From Brevundimonas sp. (lineage in GTDB: Bacteria > Pseudomonadota > Alphaproteobacteria > Caulobacterales > Caulobacteraceae): a stretch of DNA of 16,184 nucleotides. The position numbers and the translations under genes were made by a program. The notes beneath the pieces are model-generated. The model made no database searches and was not told the origin of the DNA. It saw only the letters and a program-made list of their open reading frames with translations. The DNA lies in the NCBI GenBank assembly GCA_031119155.1, contig JAVHYH010000051.1, forward strand, positions 1 through 16,184, in the 5' to 3' direction. Shown here one piece after another: positions 8,688 to 15,430 of this stretch (its first letter is position 1; every line of letters starts with the position of its first letter).

Positions 8688-10217
8688 ATGACCCACATCA
8701 CCATCGGCCAATCCCCGCTCACCCTGCCGCAGCTTCGCGCTGTCCTCGAAGGCCCGGTCACGGTCAGCCTGACAGACGCCGCCTGGGCGAACGTCGAGAA
8801 GGGCGCGGCCGTCGTCGCCGCCATCCTCGCCGAGGGCCGCACCGTCTATGGGATCAACACCGGCTTCGGCCTGCTGGCCAACACCAGTATCGCGCCGGAA
8901 GACCTTGAAACCCTTCAGAAGAACCTCGTCCTCAGCCACGCCTGCGGCGTCGGCGCCCTGCTGTCAGACGACGTCACCCGCCTGCTGCTGGTGCTGAAGA
9001 TCGCCAGCCTGTCCAGGGGCGCATCGGGCGTCCGTCGCGGCACGCTGGAGGCCCTGATCGCGCTGGTGAATGCCGACATCCTGCCGTCCATCCCGTCCAA
9101 GGGCTCGGTCGGCGCCTCGGGCGATCTGGCCCCGCTGGCCCATATGTCCTGCGTCCTGATCGGTGTCGGAGAGGCCCGCCACAAGGGCGAGATCCTGACC
9201 GCCGAAGCCGCCCTCGCCCGCGTCGGCCTCAAGCCCGTCGTGCTCGGTCCCAAGGAAGGTCTCGCCCTGCTCAACGGCACCCAGTGCTCGACCGCCCTGG
9301 CGCTGGCCGGCCTGTTCGCCGCCGAGGCCGTCTTCGCCGCGGGCATCGCCGCCGGCGCCCTGTCGGTCGATGCGCTCAAGGGCTCGGACGCCCCGTTCGA
9401 TCACCGCATCCACGCCCTGCGCGGCCAGCCCGGCCAGATCGACGTCGCCGCCCGACTGCGCGCCCTGATCTCCGGCTCGGCCATCCGCGACAGCCACCGC
9501 CACGACTGCGCCAAGGTGCAGGACCCCTACTCCCTGCGCTGCCAGCCGCAGGTCATGGGCGCCACCCTCGACGTCCTGCGCAACGCCGCCGCCATGCTGG
9601 TGCGCGAGGCCAATGCCGTGACCGACAACCCGCTGGTCTTCATCGAGGACGGGGACGTCATCTCCGGCGGCAACTTCCACGCCGAACCGGTCGCCTACGC
9701 CGCCGACCAGATCGCCATGGTCCTGTGCGAGATCGGAAACATCTCCGAGCGCCGCACCTCCATCCTGGTCGATCCGAAGATGAGCGAACTGCCCGCCTTC
9801 CTTGTGAAGGAAAGCGGCCTGAACTCCGGCTTCATGATCGCCCAGGTCACCGCCGCCGCCCTCGTCGCCGAGAACCGCATGGTCGCCCACCCCTGCGTCA
9901 TCGACACCGTGCCGACCAGCGCCAATCAGGAAGACCACGTCTCCATGGCCACCCACGGCGCCCGCCGCCTGCTCGACATGGCCGAAAACACCGCCACCGT
10001 CGTCGGCATAGAACTCCTCGCCGCCGCCCAGGGCCTCGACTTCCACCGCCCCCTGACCAGTTCGCCCGACCTCGAACAGGTCTGGAGCATCGTCCGCGAA
10101 GCCGCCGAACCCTACGTGTCGGACAAATACTTCGCCCCCGATATCGAGCGCGCCACAGCGACGGTGCGCGAGGGGCGGTATCGGGTGTTCGCGGGAGAGC
10201 TGCTGCCGTCGGCGTAA
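8688..10217 (+). CDS. hutH: Histidine ammonia-lyase (HutH)
   Basis: It removes ammonia from L-histidine to give urocanate, the committing step and the source of the HutC inducer. The 509-residue protein has the MIO cofactor triad Ala143-Ser144-Gly145 within SVGASGDLAPLAHM, the active-site Tyr54 in YGINTGFG, LLNGTQ near residue 196, QDPYSLRCQPQV, and NPLVF. All match the aromatic-acid ammonia-lyase family and specifically HutH. It begins 5 bases after the hutU stop, with GAAGTAAG acting as a plausible ribosome site. It is the last gene of the rightward operon, and a palindromic element starts about 40 bases after its stop. Confidence 0.98.
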   Translation: MTHITIGQSPLTLPQLRAVLEGPVTVSLTDAAWANVEKGAAVVAAILAEGRTVYGINTGFGLLANTSIAPEDLETLQKNLVLSHACGVGALLSDDVTRLLLVLKIASLSRGASGVRRGTLEALIALVNADILPSIPSKGSVGASGDLAPLAHMSCVLIGVGEARHKGEILTAEAALARVGLKPVVLGPKEGLALLNGTQCSTALALAGLFAAEAVFAAGIAAGALSVDALKGSDAPFDHRIHALRGQPGQIDVAARLRALISGSAIRDSHRHDCAKVQDPYSLRCQPQVMGATLDVLRNAAAMLVREANAVTDNPLVFIEDGDVISGGNFHAEPVAYAADQIAMVLCEIGNISERRTSILVDPKMSELPAFLVKESGLNSGFMIAQVTAAALVAENRMVAHPCVIDTVPTSANQEDHVSMATHGARRLLDMAENTATVVGIELLAAAQGLDFHRPLTSSPDLEQVWSIVREAAEPYVSDKYFAPDIERATATVREGRYRVFAGELLPSA

Positions 10218-10254
10218 CGTCTCCCCTCGCCCCGCCAATCCCGGGAAAGTCAGC

Positions 10255-10464
10255 CTCACCTCTCCATTCGCCCTTCAAGCGAATGGAGAGGACAGATCGG
10301 CGCGTCAGCGTCGATCAGGAGAGGGCGACTCCGTCAGGACCGGAGGAACCTCGAACACCGGTGTCGGCGGGCCATTTGGTCCCCACCTGCGCCGCCCCCT
10401 CCTGATCGGCGAAGACGCCGATCTGTCCTCCCCATCGCCTTGAAGCGGGCGATGGAGAGGTGAG
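10255..10464. repeat. ~210-bp palindromic intergenic element
   Basis: The two halves are mutually complementary in three perfect blocks: 10255-10267 with 10452-10464 (13 bp), 10288-10302 with 10416-10430 (15 bp, containing ACAGATCGGCG) and 10312-10321 with 10399-10408 (10 bp). Mismatched stretches lie between. The left arm also folds on itself: CCTCTCCATTCG (10259-10270) and CGAATGGAGAGG (10280-10291) form a perfect 12-bp hairpin. The right arm holds a decayed counterpart. No protein is encoded and no target-site duplication is obvious. It lies directly downstream of hutH and could shape or stabilise that mRNA end, but there is no U-run for classical termination. Confidence 0.85.
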
Positions 10465-10604
10465 CCGCCCCTACGACCAAATTTGACGCATCGGCATGTC
10501 AGACTGTCCGCCGGTCTTTGACATCGCGGTCCGTGACGCTCCCTCCGGGTTGAGCACAGGCTGAATGCCCCGCCGCACAGGAAACCCTCGCCGAGCCCCC
10601 GTCG

Positions 10605-10632
10605 CCCGGCTCCCGGCTCCCGGCTCCCGGCC
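10605..10632. repeat. Tandem 7-bp repeat, four copies
   Basis: CCCGGCT is repeated three times without change, and a fourth copy ends in C instead of T. It is non-coding, within the hutH/fni convergent zone. The unit is short enough to vary by strand slippage. Confidence 0.9.
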
Positions 10633-10690
10633 CTATGCCCGACGCCCTGGTTCGAGGTTGAAACGGCCCTCCACCACCCCGCGTCACGCG

Positions 10691-10736
10691 AAAAAGTGCA
10701 CTAAAGTGCACTCTATTTTTTTCCGAGTGCACTTTT
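10691..10736 (-). terminator. AT-rich triple palindrome after fni, candidate bidirectional terminator
   Basis: Three copies of AGTGCACT lie at 10695-10702, 10705-10712 and 10726-10733. The second and third extend to an 11-bp perfect stem (AAAGTGCACTC at 10703-10713 with GAGTGCACTTT at 10725-10735) with an 11-base loop that includes seven T. The first and third can pair over 11 bp as AAAAGTGCACT/AGTGCACTTTT. The block touches the fni TGA stop (10736-10738). On the fni strand the structure ends in TTTTT, fitting an intrinsic terminator, and A and T tracts flank it on both sides. An array of binding sites for a dimeric protein is the alternative. Confidence 0.6.
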
Positions 10737-11773
10737 CAGGCTTCCAGCGGCGCCCGCGCCAGCGCCGTCAGGTTGGCGGACCCCGTACAGAAGCAGACGG
10801 TCCTCAGTTGCCGGATCACCGTCTGGAAATGCGCCACCACGGCCTCGGTCGAGACCGTCGCGGCCTGCAGCACCCCGGCCGCCTGCCCGACCATGTCGGC
10901 GCCCAGACGGATCGCCCGGGCCGCGTCGACGCCGTCGCGAATGCCGCCCGAACCGATGATCAGGGTCCGGGGACAGGCGGCCCGCGCCTCGCTGATCGCC
11001 CGCGCTGTCGGAAGGCCCCAGTCCGCGAAGGCGGCGGCATGGGCCTTGTCGGCGTCCGCCTCGGCCCGCTCGCCCTCGACCAGCGCCCAGTTCGAGCCGC
11101 CGGCCCCGGAGACGTCCAGAGCCGCCACGCCCATGTCCGCCAGTCGCTTCGCCGTCGCGGCCGAGATGCCCGCCCCGGTCTCCTTGACCACCACCGGGAA
11201 GTCGGCGGCCCGGATCAGGGCCTCCAGCGCCGCGCCCACGCCCCACCAGTCGCGGTCGCCCTCGGGCTGGCAGGCCTCCTGCAGCGGGTTCAGATGCACG
11301 ATCAGGGCATCGGCGGCGATCATGTCCACGAGCCGCCGCGCCTCGTCCGGCCCGACGCCCCGCGTCAGCTGGGCCGCGCCGATGTTGGCCAGGATCGGGG
11401 TGTCCGGCGCCTTCAGACGCAGGCTCATGTCCAGCCCCGGCGTCGGCGTCTCCACCTCCAGCGCCGCCCGCTGCGAGCCGACGGCCAGGGCGATGCCCAG
11501 ATGCTGCGCCGCCTCGGCCAGCCGGGCGTTGATCGCCTCGGCCCGCGTCGGTCCGCCGGTCATCGAACTGATCAGCAAGGGCGCCTTCAGCCGACGCCCG
11601 AGGAAGTCCGCGCCCAGGTCGATCTTGCCATAGTCGAGGTCCGGCAGCGCCTCATGGACGAAGCGCACCGCCTCCAGCCCGGTTCCCCGCCCGTGCCGGG
11701 CCTTGCCGGACAGGATCACGTCCAGATGCTGGTCCTTGCGGGCGACGAGGCCGGACGGGGGAAAGTCGGACAT
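10736..11773 (-). CDS. fni: Type 2 isopentenyl-diphosphate delta-isomerase (Fni/Idi-2)
   Basis: This FMN- and NADPH-dependent enzyme interconverts isopentenyl and dimethylallyl diphosphate for isoprenoid synthesis. The 345-residue TIM-barrel protein shows the family signatures in order: RKDQHLD (12-18), ISSMTGG (69-74), GSQRAAL (99-105), the HLNPLQE motif (160-166) with catalytic-type Gln165/Glu166, VVVKETGAGIS (194-204), SGAGGSNW and the phosphate-binding GSGGIRDG (274-281). Start 11773 begins at conserved MSDFPPSG, with GGGAGCG about 10 bases upstream. A longer in-frame start would intrude into the preceding gene. It follows the PPC-repeat gene by 17 bases, implying one transcript. The stop is embedded in the GTGCAC palindrome block. 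Confidence 0.95.
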   Translation of the reverse strand: MSDFPPSGLVARKDQHLDVILSGKARHGRGTGLEAVRFVHEALPDLDYGKIDLGADFLGRRLKAPLLISSMTGGPTRAEAINARLAEAAQHLGIALAVGSQRAALEVETPTPGLDMSLRLKAPDTPILANIGAAQLTRGVGPDEARRLVDMIAADALIVHLNPLQEACQPEGDRDWWGVGAALEALIRAADFPVVVKETGAGISAATAKRLADMGVAALDVSGAGGSNWALVEGERAEADADKAHAAAFADWGLPTARAISEARAACPRTLIIGSGGIRDGVDAARAIRLGADMVGQAAGVLQAATVSTEAVVAHFQTVIRQLRTVCFCTGSANLTALARAPLEA

Positions 11774-11790
11774 GGGCGGCGCTCCCGCCG

Positions 11791-13632
11791 TCAGGGTTGT
11801 TTCTCGACGATAAGGGCATAGGCGCCCGTCTGGCCCTGCTGGAAGGTGCCGGCGCGGATCTCGAACGTGCCGTCCTCCGGCGCGGTCCACTCCAGCTTGG
11901 AGTGGGTGTCCGACAGGCCGTCGTCATCCGATCCCAGCCCCTCGAACCCGCCGCTCTCGGTCGGTCGGCCGATGACGATGAAGCTGTCCACCTCATTGGA
12001 CACCATCTTGATCACCAGCTTCTCGTCTTCCTTCAGGGTGACCCGATAGGCGTCATAGAAGCTGTTGTCGTCGGCGGTGGCGTCGGTCTCGCCCAGCACG
12101 CCGCGCGCGGTCGTCCCGACCAGCAGGCTGCCCGGCTGGGGCTGCGGCCCGCGGTCCTGCAGTTCCAGGGAGTAGAGCCCCTCCCCGTCGGACCCCAGCG
12201 GCGAGGCGCGCAGCACGTAGCGGCCATCGCTCGGCAGGGTGAAGCTCAGGCGCGAATCCGTGCCCTCGCCCAGTCCGTCGTCATCCGACGCCAGCGCCGA
12301 GAAGTCGCCCTCGGCGGCGCCGATCTGCAGATAGGTGTCGAAGTCGCCCGAACGCATGATCGCCCGCACGCGCTGCCCCTCGCGTCCCTCGAAGACGAAG
12401 GCGTCGAAGCCCCGGTCGTCGTCGTCGCGGGAATCGTTCTCGTCGATCTCACCCTGCAGGGTCGCGCCGAAGGCCAGCGGTTGCGGCGGCTTCTCGGGCT
12501 CGACCTCGGCCAGGTTCAGGCGGTATGCGCCGGTCGAGTCCGAGAAGGCCCGGGCCTCGATCACATAGGAGCCCGTGCGCGGCAGGGTGAAGATCAGGCG
12601 CGAGTTGGTCCCCTCCGGCCCGCCGTCGTCGTCCGTCGCCAGACTGGTCTGGTTCTCATCGAACAGCTCGACATAGGTGTCGAAGGCGCTCGAGGTCATG
12701 TCGATGCGGACCCGCTGCCCCTCGCGGCCGTTGAAGCGGTAGGCGTCGGCGCGGTTGCCGTTGGCGCTGCGGCCGTCGGTCTCGGTCAGCTCGCCCCGGA
12801 CCTCTTCACCGATCCGGATGTCCCTCGCCTGCACCGGCGGCGGCCCTTCCGACAGGGTCAGGCTGTAGCTGCCCTTCCCGCCCGCGCTCAGGGGGGTGGC
12901 GCGGATGATGTAGTCTCCGGTCTCCGTCAGGGTGAAGACCAGCCGCGAGTTCAGGCCCGAGTCCGGACCGTCGTCGTTGTAGGCCAGCTCCGAGAAGACC
13001 CCGTTCACCGTCCGGCCGAGCCGAACCAGCGGGTCGAAGTCCTCGGCGTCCAGCGCGATCGACACCCGGTCGCCGCTGCGACCGCTGAAGGTCCAGGCCT
13101 GATAGGCGGCGCCCTCGTCGCTCTCCGGGGACTCATCTCCGATCTCGCCCTCGACGGTCTGGCCCAGGGTGATCGCCTGCGGCGCCGGTTCAGGTTCGGC
13201 CGGCCCGCGCTCGGTCAGGCTCAGGCTGTAGGCGCCGCCGTCCAGGCCGGAGATCGGCCGGGCGCGCAGGACATAGACCCCGTCGCTCGGCGCGGTGAAC
13301 CGCAGACGGGAGTGCAGCCCCTCGCCCAGACCATCGTCGTCGCTGGCCAGAGGCTCGCCGTCCTCGTCCTCACCCTGCTTCTGCACCTGCAGATAGGAGT
13401 CGAAGGCCTCGGACCGCATGATGACCTCGAACCGCTGACCGGCCACCGCGGTGATGGCGAAGCTGTCATAGCGGTAGGCGTCGTCCGGCGCGGTCGCATC
13501 CCCCTCGGCGATCTCGCCCTCGATCTGGTCGCCCGGCGCCAACGGCGTGGGCTCCTGGGCGAAAGCGGGCCCGGCAAGGGCGGCGGCGATCGCCAGACTG
13601 CTGACGGCGGCGAGAATGGTCTTACGGCGCAT
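11791..13632 (-). CDS. Secreted protein with five tandem PPC-like domains
   Basis: This 613-residue protein is predicted to be exported. It has a basic MRRK start, a hydrophobic core (ILAAVSSLAIAAALA) and a signal peptidase I site AFA|QEP after residue 25. The rest is five repeats of about 110 residues (31-140, 152-262, 268-376, 384-492, 501-611), each resembling the bacterial pre-peptidase C-terminal (PPC) beta-sandwich: a [EQR]GE[IL] opening, an FD[ST]YLQ-like strand, a (S/T/N)DDDG acidic loop, SRL.FT, then G.Y.[IL]RA. Acidic loops are at about 98-101, 219-222, 333-336, 449-452 and 568-571. Repeat 2 reads NDDG. Proline/Glu-rich linkers separate several repeats. No peptidase or other catalytic domain is present, so it is probably a periplasmic or surface binding/adhesion or structural protein. 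The start has GAGG about 8 bases upstream. It is divergent from folD and leads into fni. Confidence 0.88.
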   Translation of the reverse strand: MRRKTILAAVSSLAIAAALAGPAFAQEPTPLAPGDQIEGEIAEGDATAPDDAYRYDSFAITAVAGQRFEVIMRSEAFDSYLQVQKQGEDEDGEPLASDDDGLGEGLHSRLRFTAPSDGVYVLRARPISGLDGGAYSLSLTERGPAEPEPAPQAITLGQTVEGEIGDESPESDEGAAYQAWTFSGRSGDRVSIALDAEDFDPLVRLGRTVNGVFSELAYNDDGPDSGLNSRLVFTLTETGDYIIRATPLSAGGKGSYSLTLSEGPPPVQARDIRIGEEVRGELTETDGRSANGNRADAYRFNGREGQRVRIDMTSSAFDTYVELFDENQTSLATDDDGGPEGTNSRLIFTLPRTGSYVIEARAFSDSTGAYRLNLAEVEPEKPPQPLAFGATLQGEIDENDSRDDDDRGFDAFVFEGREGQRVRAIMRSGDFDTYLQIGAAEGDFSALASDDDGLGEGTDSRLSFTLPSDGRYVLRASPLGSDGEGLYSLELQDRGPQPQPGSLLVGTTARGVLGETDATADDNSFYDAYRVTLKEDEKLVIKMVSNEVDSFIVIGRPTESGGFEGLGSDDDGLSDTHSKLEWTAPEDGTFEIRAGTFQQGQTGAYALIVEKQP

Positions 13633-13733
13633 ACGGAGTCCTCGTGGAGTCGGAGGTGATCATAGACGCCGAACCCGCCCCTCTGTAAATCGCGCGGACC
13701 GCACGATTCCTGACGACCGGAGCCGAGACCCCC
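13633..13733. promoter_or_regulatory. Divergent intergenic region, PPC gene and folD
   Basis: These 101 bases must contain promoters for both divergent genes. Shine-Dalgarno sequences are seen for each (GAGGACTCCGT before the minus-strand ATG; CCGGAGCC before the folD ATG). I see no convincing -35/-10 pair or operator palindrome. Confidence 0.5.
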
Positions 13734-14657
13734 ATGACGGCCGAACCCGCCCGCGCGACCCTGATTGACGGCAAGGCCTTCGCGGCCGGGCTGGTGGAGC
13801 GGGTCGCCGCCGCCTCAGCGCGGCTTGAATCAGCCCATGGCGTGAAGCCGGGACTGGCCGTGGTCATCGTCGGTGAGGATCCCGCCAGCCAGATCTACGT
13901 CCGCAACAAGGGCGAAACGACGCAGCGGGCCGGCATGCGCTCCGACACCCACCGCCTGCCGGCCGAGACGACCCAGACCGAGCTTCTGGCCCTCATCGCT
14001 GACCTGAACGCCGACGCGGGCATCCACGGCATCCTCGTCCAGCTGCCCCTGCCCGGCCATATCGACAGCAGCACCGTCCTGGACGCCATCAGCCCGGACA
14101 AGGACGTCGACGGCTTCCATGTGGTCAACGCGGGCCGTCTGGCCGTCGGCCTGCCCGGCATGGTTCCCTGCACCCCGCTGGGCTGCATCATGCTGCTGCG
14201 GGCTGAGCTGGGCGACCTGACCGGGCTGAACGCCGTGGTCGTGGGCCGCTCCAACATCGTCGGCAAGCCGATGGCCCAGCTGCTGCTGGCCGAGAGCTGC
14301 ACCGTCACCATCGCCCACTCGCGCACCCGCGACCTGCCCGCCCTGTGCCGCACCGCCGACATCGTGGTCGCCGCCGTGGGCCGTCCCGAGATGGTGCGCG
14401 GCGACTGGATCAAGCCGGGCGCCACGGTCATCGACGTCGGCATCAACCGCGTCCCCTCGAAGGACCCGGTCAAGGCCGCCGAGGGCAAGACCCGCGTCGT
14501 CGGCGACGTGGCCTTCGACGAGGCCGCCGCCGTGGCCGGTCGCATCACCCCGGTGCCCGGCGGCGTCGGCCCGATGACCATCGCCTGTCTGCTAGCCAAC
14601 ACCTACACCGCCGCCTGCCGCAGCGCGGGTGTGGACGCAGAGTCGCTGGACGCTTGA
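13734..14657 (+). CDS. folD: Bifunctional methylenetetrahydrofolate dehydrogenase/cyclohydrolase (FolD)
   Basis: It oxidises 5,10-methylene-THF to methenyl-THF with NADP+ and hydrolyses that to 10-formyl-THF, supplying one-carbon units in the cytoplasm. The 307-residue protein shows the family motifs in order: the catalytic Y55-V-x-x-K59 in QIYVRNKGE, GILVQLPLPGHID, KDVDGFH, PCTPLGC, the nucleotide-binding VVVGRSNIVGKPMAQLL, VIDVGINR and TPVPGGVGPMTIACLL. Length is typical, with a slightly long N-terminus. The start has a GGAG element about 12 bases upstream. It is separated from lemA by 54 bases and may or may not share its transcript. Confidence 0.97.
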   Translation: MTAEPARATLIDGKAFAAGLVERVAAASARLESAHGVKPGLAVVIVGEDPASQIYVRNKGETTQRAGMRSDTHRLPAETTQTELLALIADLNADAGIHGILVQLPLPGHIDSSTVLDAISPDKDVDGFHVVNAGRLAVGLPGMVPCTPLGCIMLLRAELGDLTGLNAVVVGRSNIVGKPMAQLLLAESCTVTIAHSRTRDLPALCRTADIVVAAVGRPEMVRGDWIKPGATVIDVGINRVPSKDPVKAAEGKTRVVGDVAFDEAAAVAGRITPVPGGVGPMTIACLLANTYTAACRSAGVDAESLDA

Positions 14658-14711
14658 ACCGGAGCCGGTCCGGCCCAATAGTCTCTTGCAACGCTGTCTG
14701 AGGAGACGCCG

Positions 14712-15407
14712 ATGATCCGGATTTCGCCCCGCCTTGCGGCCGTCGCCGCCGTGGTGGTTCTCGCCCCCGCCGTCACCGGCTGCGGCATCAATGCGATCCC
14801 GACCAAGGAAGAGGCCGCCAAGGCGCGCTGGGCTGACGTCCAGTCGCAGTACCAGCGCCGGGCCGACCTGATCCCCAACCTCGTCTCCACCGTGCAGGGC
14901 GCGGCGGTGCAGGAGCGCACGACCCTGACGCAGGTCATCGAGGCCCGCGCCCGCGCCACCAGCGTGCAGGTCACGCCCGAGACCCTGAACGATCCGCAGG
15001 CCTTCCAGCGCTTCCAAGCGGCTCAGGGCGAGCTCTCGCAGGCCCTGTCCCGCCTGCTGATGGTCACCGAGAACTATCCGCAGCTGCAGTCCAACCAGAA
15101 TTTCCTCGCCCTCCAGTCCCAGCTGGAAGGCACCGAGAACCGCATCGCGGTGGCGCGGCGCGACTACAATGAGGCCGTCCGCGACTACAACACGACCCTG
15201 CGCGTCTTCCCGACCGCCATCTGGGCCGGGACGCTGCACAGCGGATCGCGGCCGATGCAGGCCTTCGCCGCCACCGAGGCGGCCCAGACCGCGCCCAACG
15301 TCAACTTTGACGCCCTGAACCCGGCCACGCCCCCGCCCTCGGCGGCGCCCGGCTCAGCCCCGCCCGCCTCGCCCGCCTCGCCCGCGCCGGCTGCGCCCGC
15401 CCAGTGA
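14712..15407 (+). CDS. lemA: LemA family lipoprotein
   Basis: This 231-residue envelope protein begins with a signal sequence ending in the lipobox VTGC, so Cys24 is the predicted lipidation site. The LemA core follows as a helical bundle: KARWADVQSQYQRRADLIPNLV, the RDYNEAVRDYN segment, and a VFPTAIWAG motif. These are characteristic of LemA. The last 40 residues are a Pro/Ala/Ser tail, probably disordered. LemA function is not settled. It is a frequent neighbour of TPM-domain genes, as here. AGGAGA (14701-14706) lies 5 bases before the ATG. The TPM gene starts 23 bases after the stop, so the two should be one operon. Confidence 0.92.
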   Translation: MIRISPRLAAVAAVVVLAPAVTGCGINAIPTKEEAAKARWADVQSQYQRRADLIPNLVSTVQGAAVQERTTLTQVIEARARATSVQVTPETLNDPQAFQRFQAAQGELSQALSRLLMVTENYPQLQSNQNFLALQSQLEGTENRIAVARRDYNEAVRDYNTTLRVFPTAIWAGTLHSGSRPMQAFAATEAAQTAPNVNFDALNPATPPPSAAPGSAPPASPASPAPAAPAQ

Positions 15408-15430
15408 TCCCTCGCCTGCAGGAAAGGCCG

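Larger units (their letters stand above)
10218..10735. other. Gene-free convergent zone between hutH and fni
   Basis: These 518 bases separate two converging genes. I find no credible coding frame: the open frames present have poor codon patterns and low-complexity Arg/Pro/Gly composition. The zone contains a ~210-bp palindromic element, a 7-bp tandem repeat and an AT-rich triple palindrome, each listed separately. The remaining stretch, about 10465-10604, shows nothing I can name. Confidence 0.8.

Noticed and set aside
10518..10523. TTGACA as a -35 promoter element
   Set aside because: No -10-like sequence lies at suitable spacing and no plus-strand gene follows.
10499..10732. 77-codon minus-strand frame in the hutH/fni gap
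   Set aside because: It has no Shine-Dalgarno, a low-complexity Gly/Arg/Ser sequence and covers the tandem repeat and palindrome block.
11797..13659. 620-codon plus-strand frame opposite the PPC gene
   Set aside because: Its apparent periodicity simply mirrors the five repeats on the other strand.
14658..14711. Terminator between folD and lemA
   Set aside because: Only short GC-rich complementarity near GAGCCGGTCCGGC is seen, with no T-run; not enough to call.
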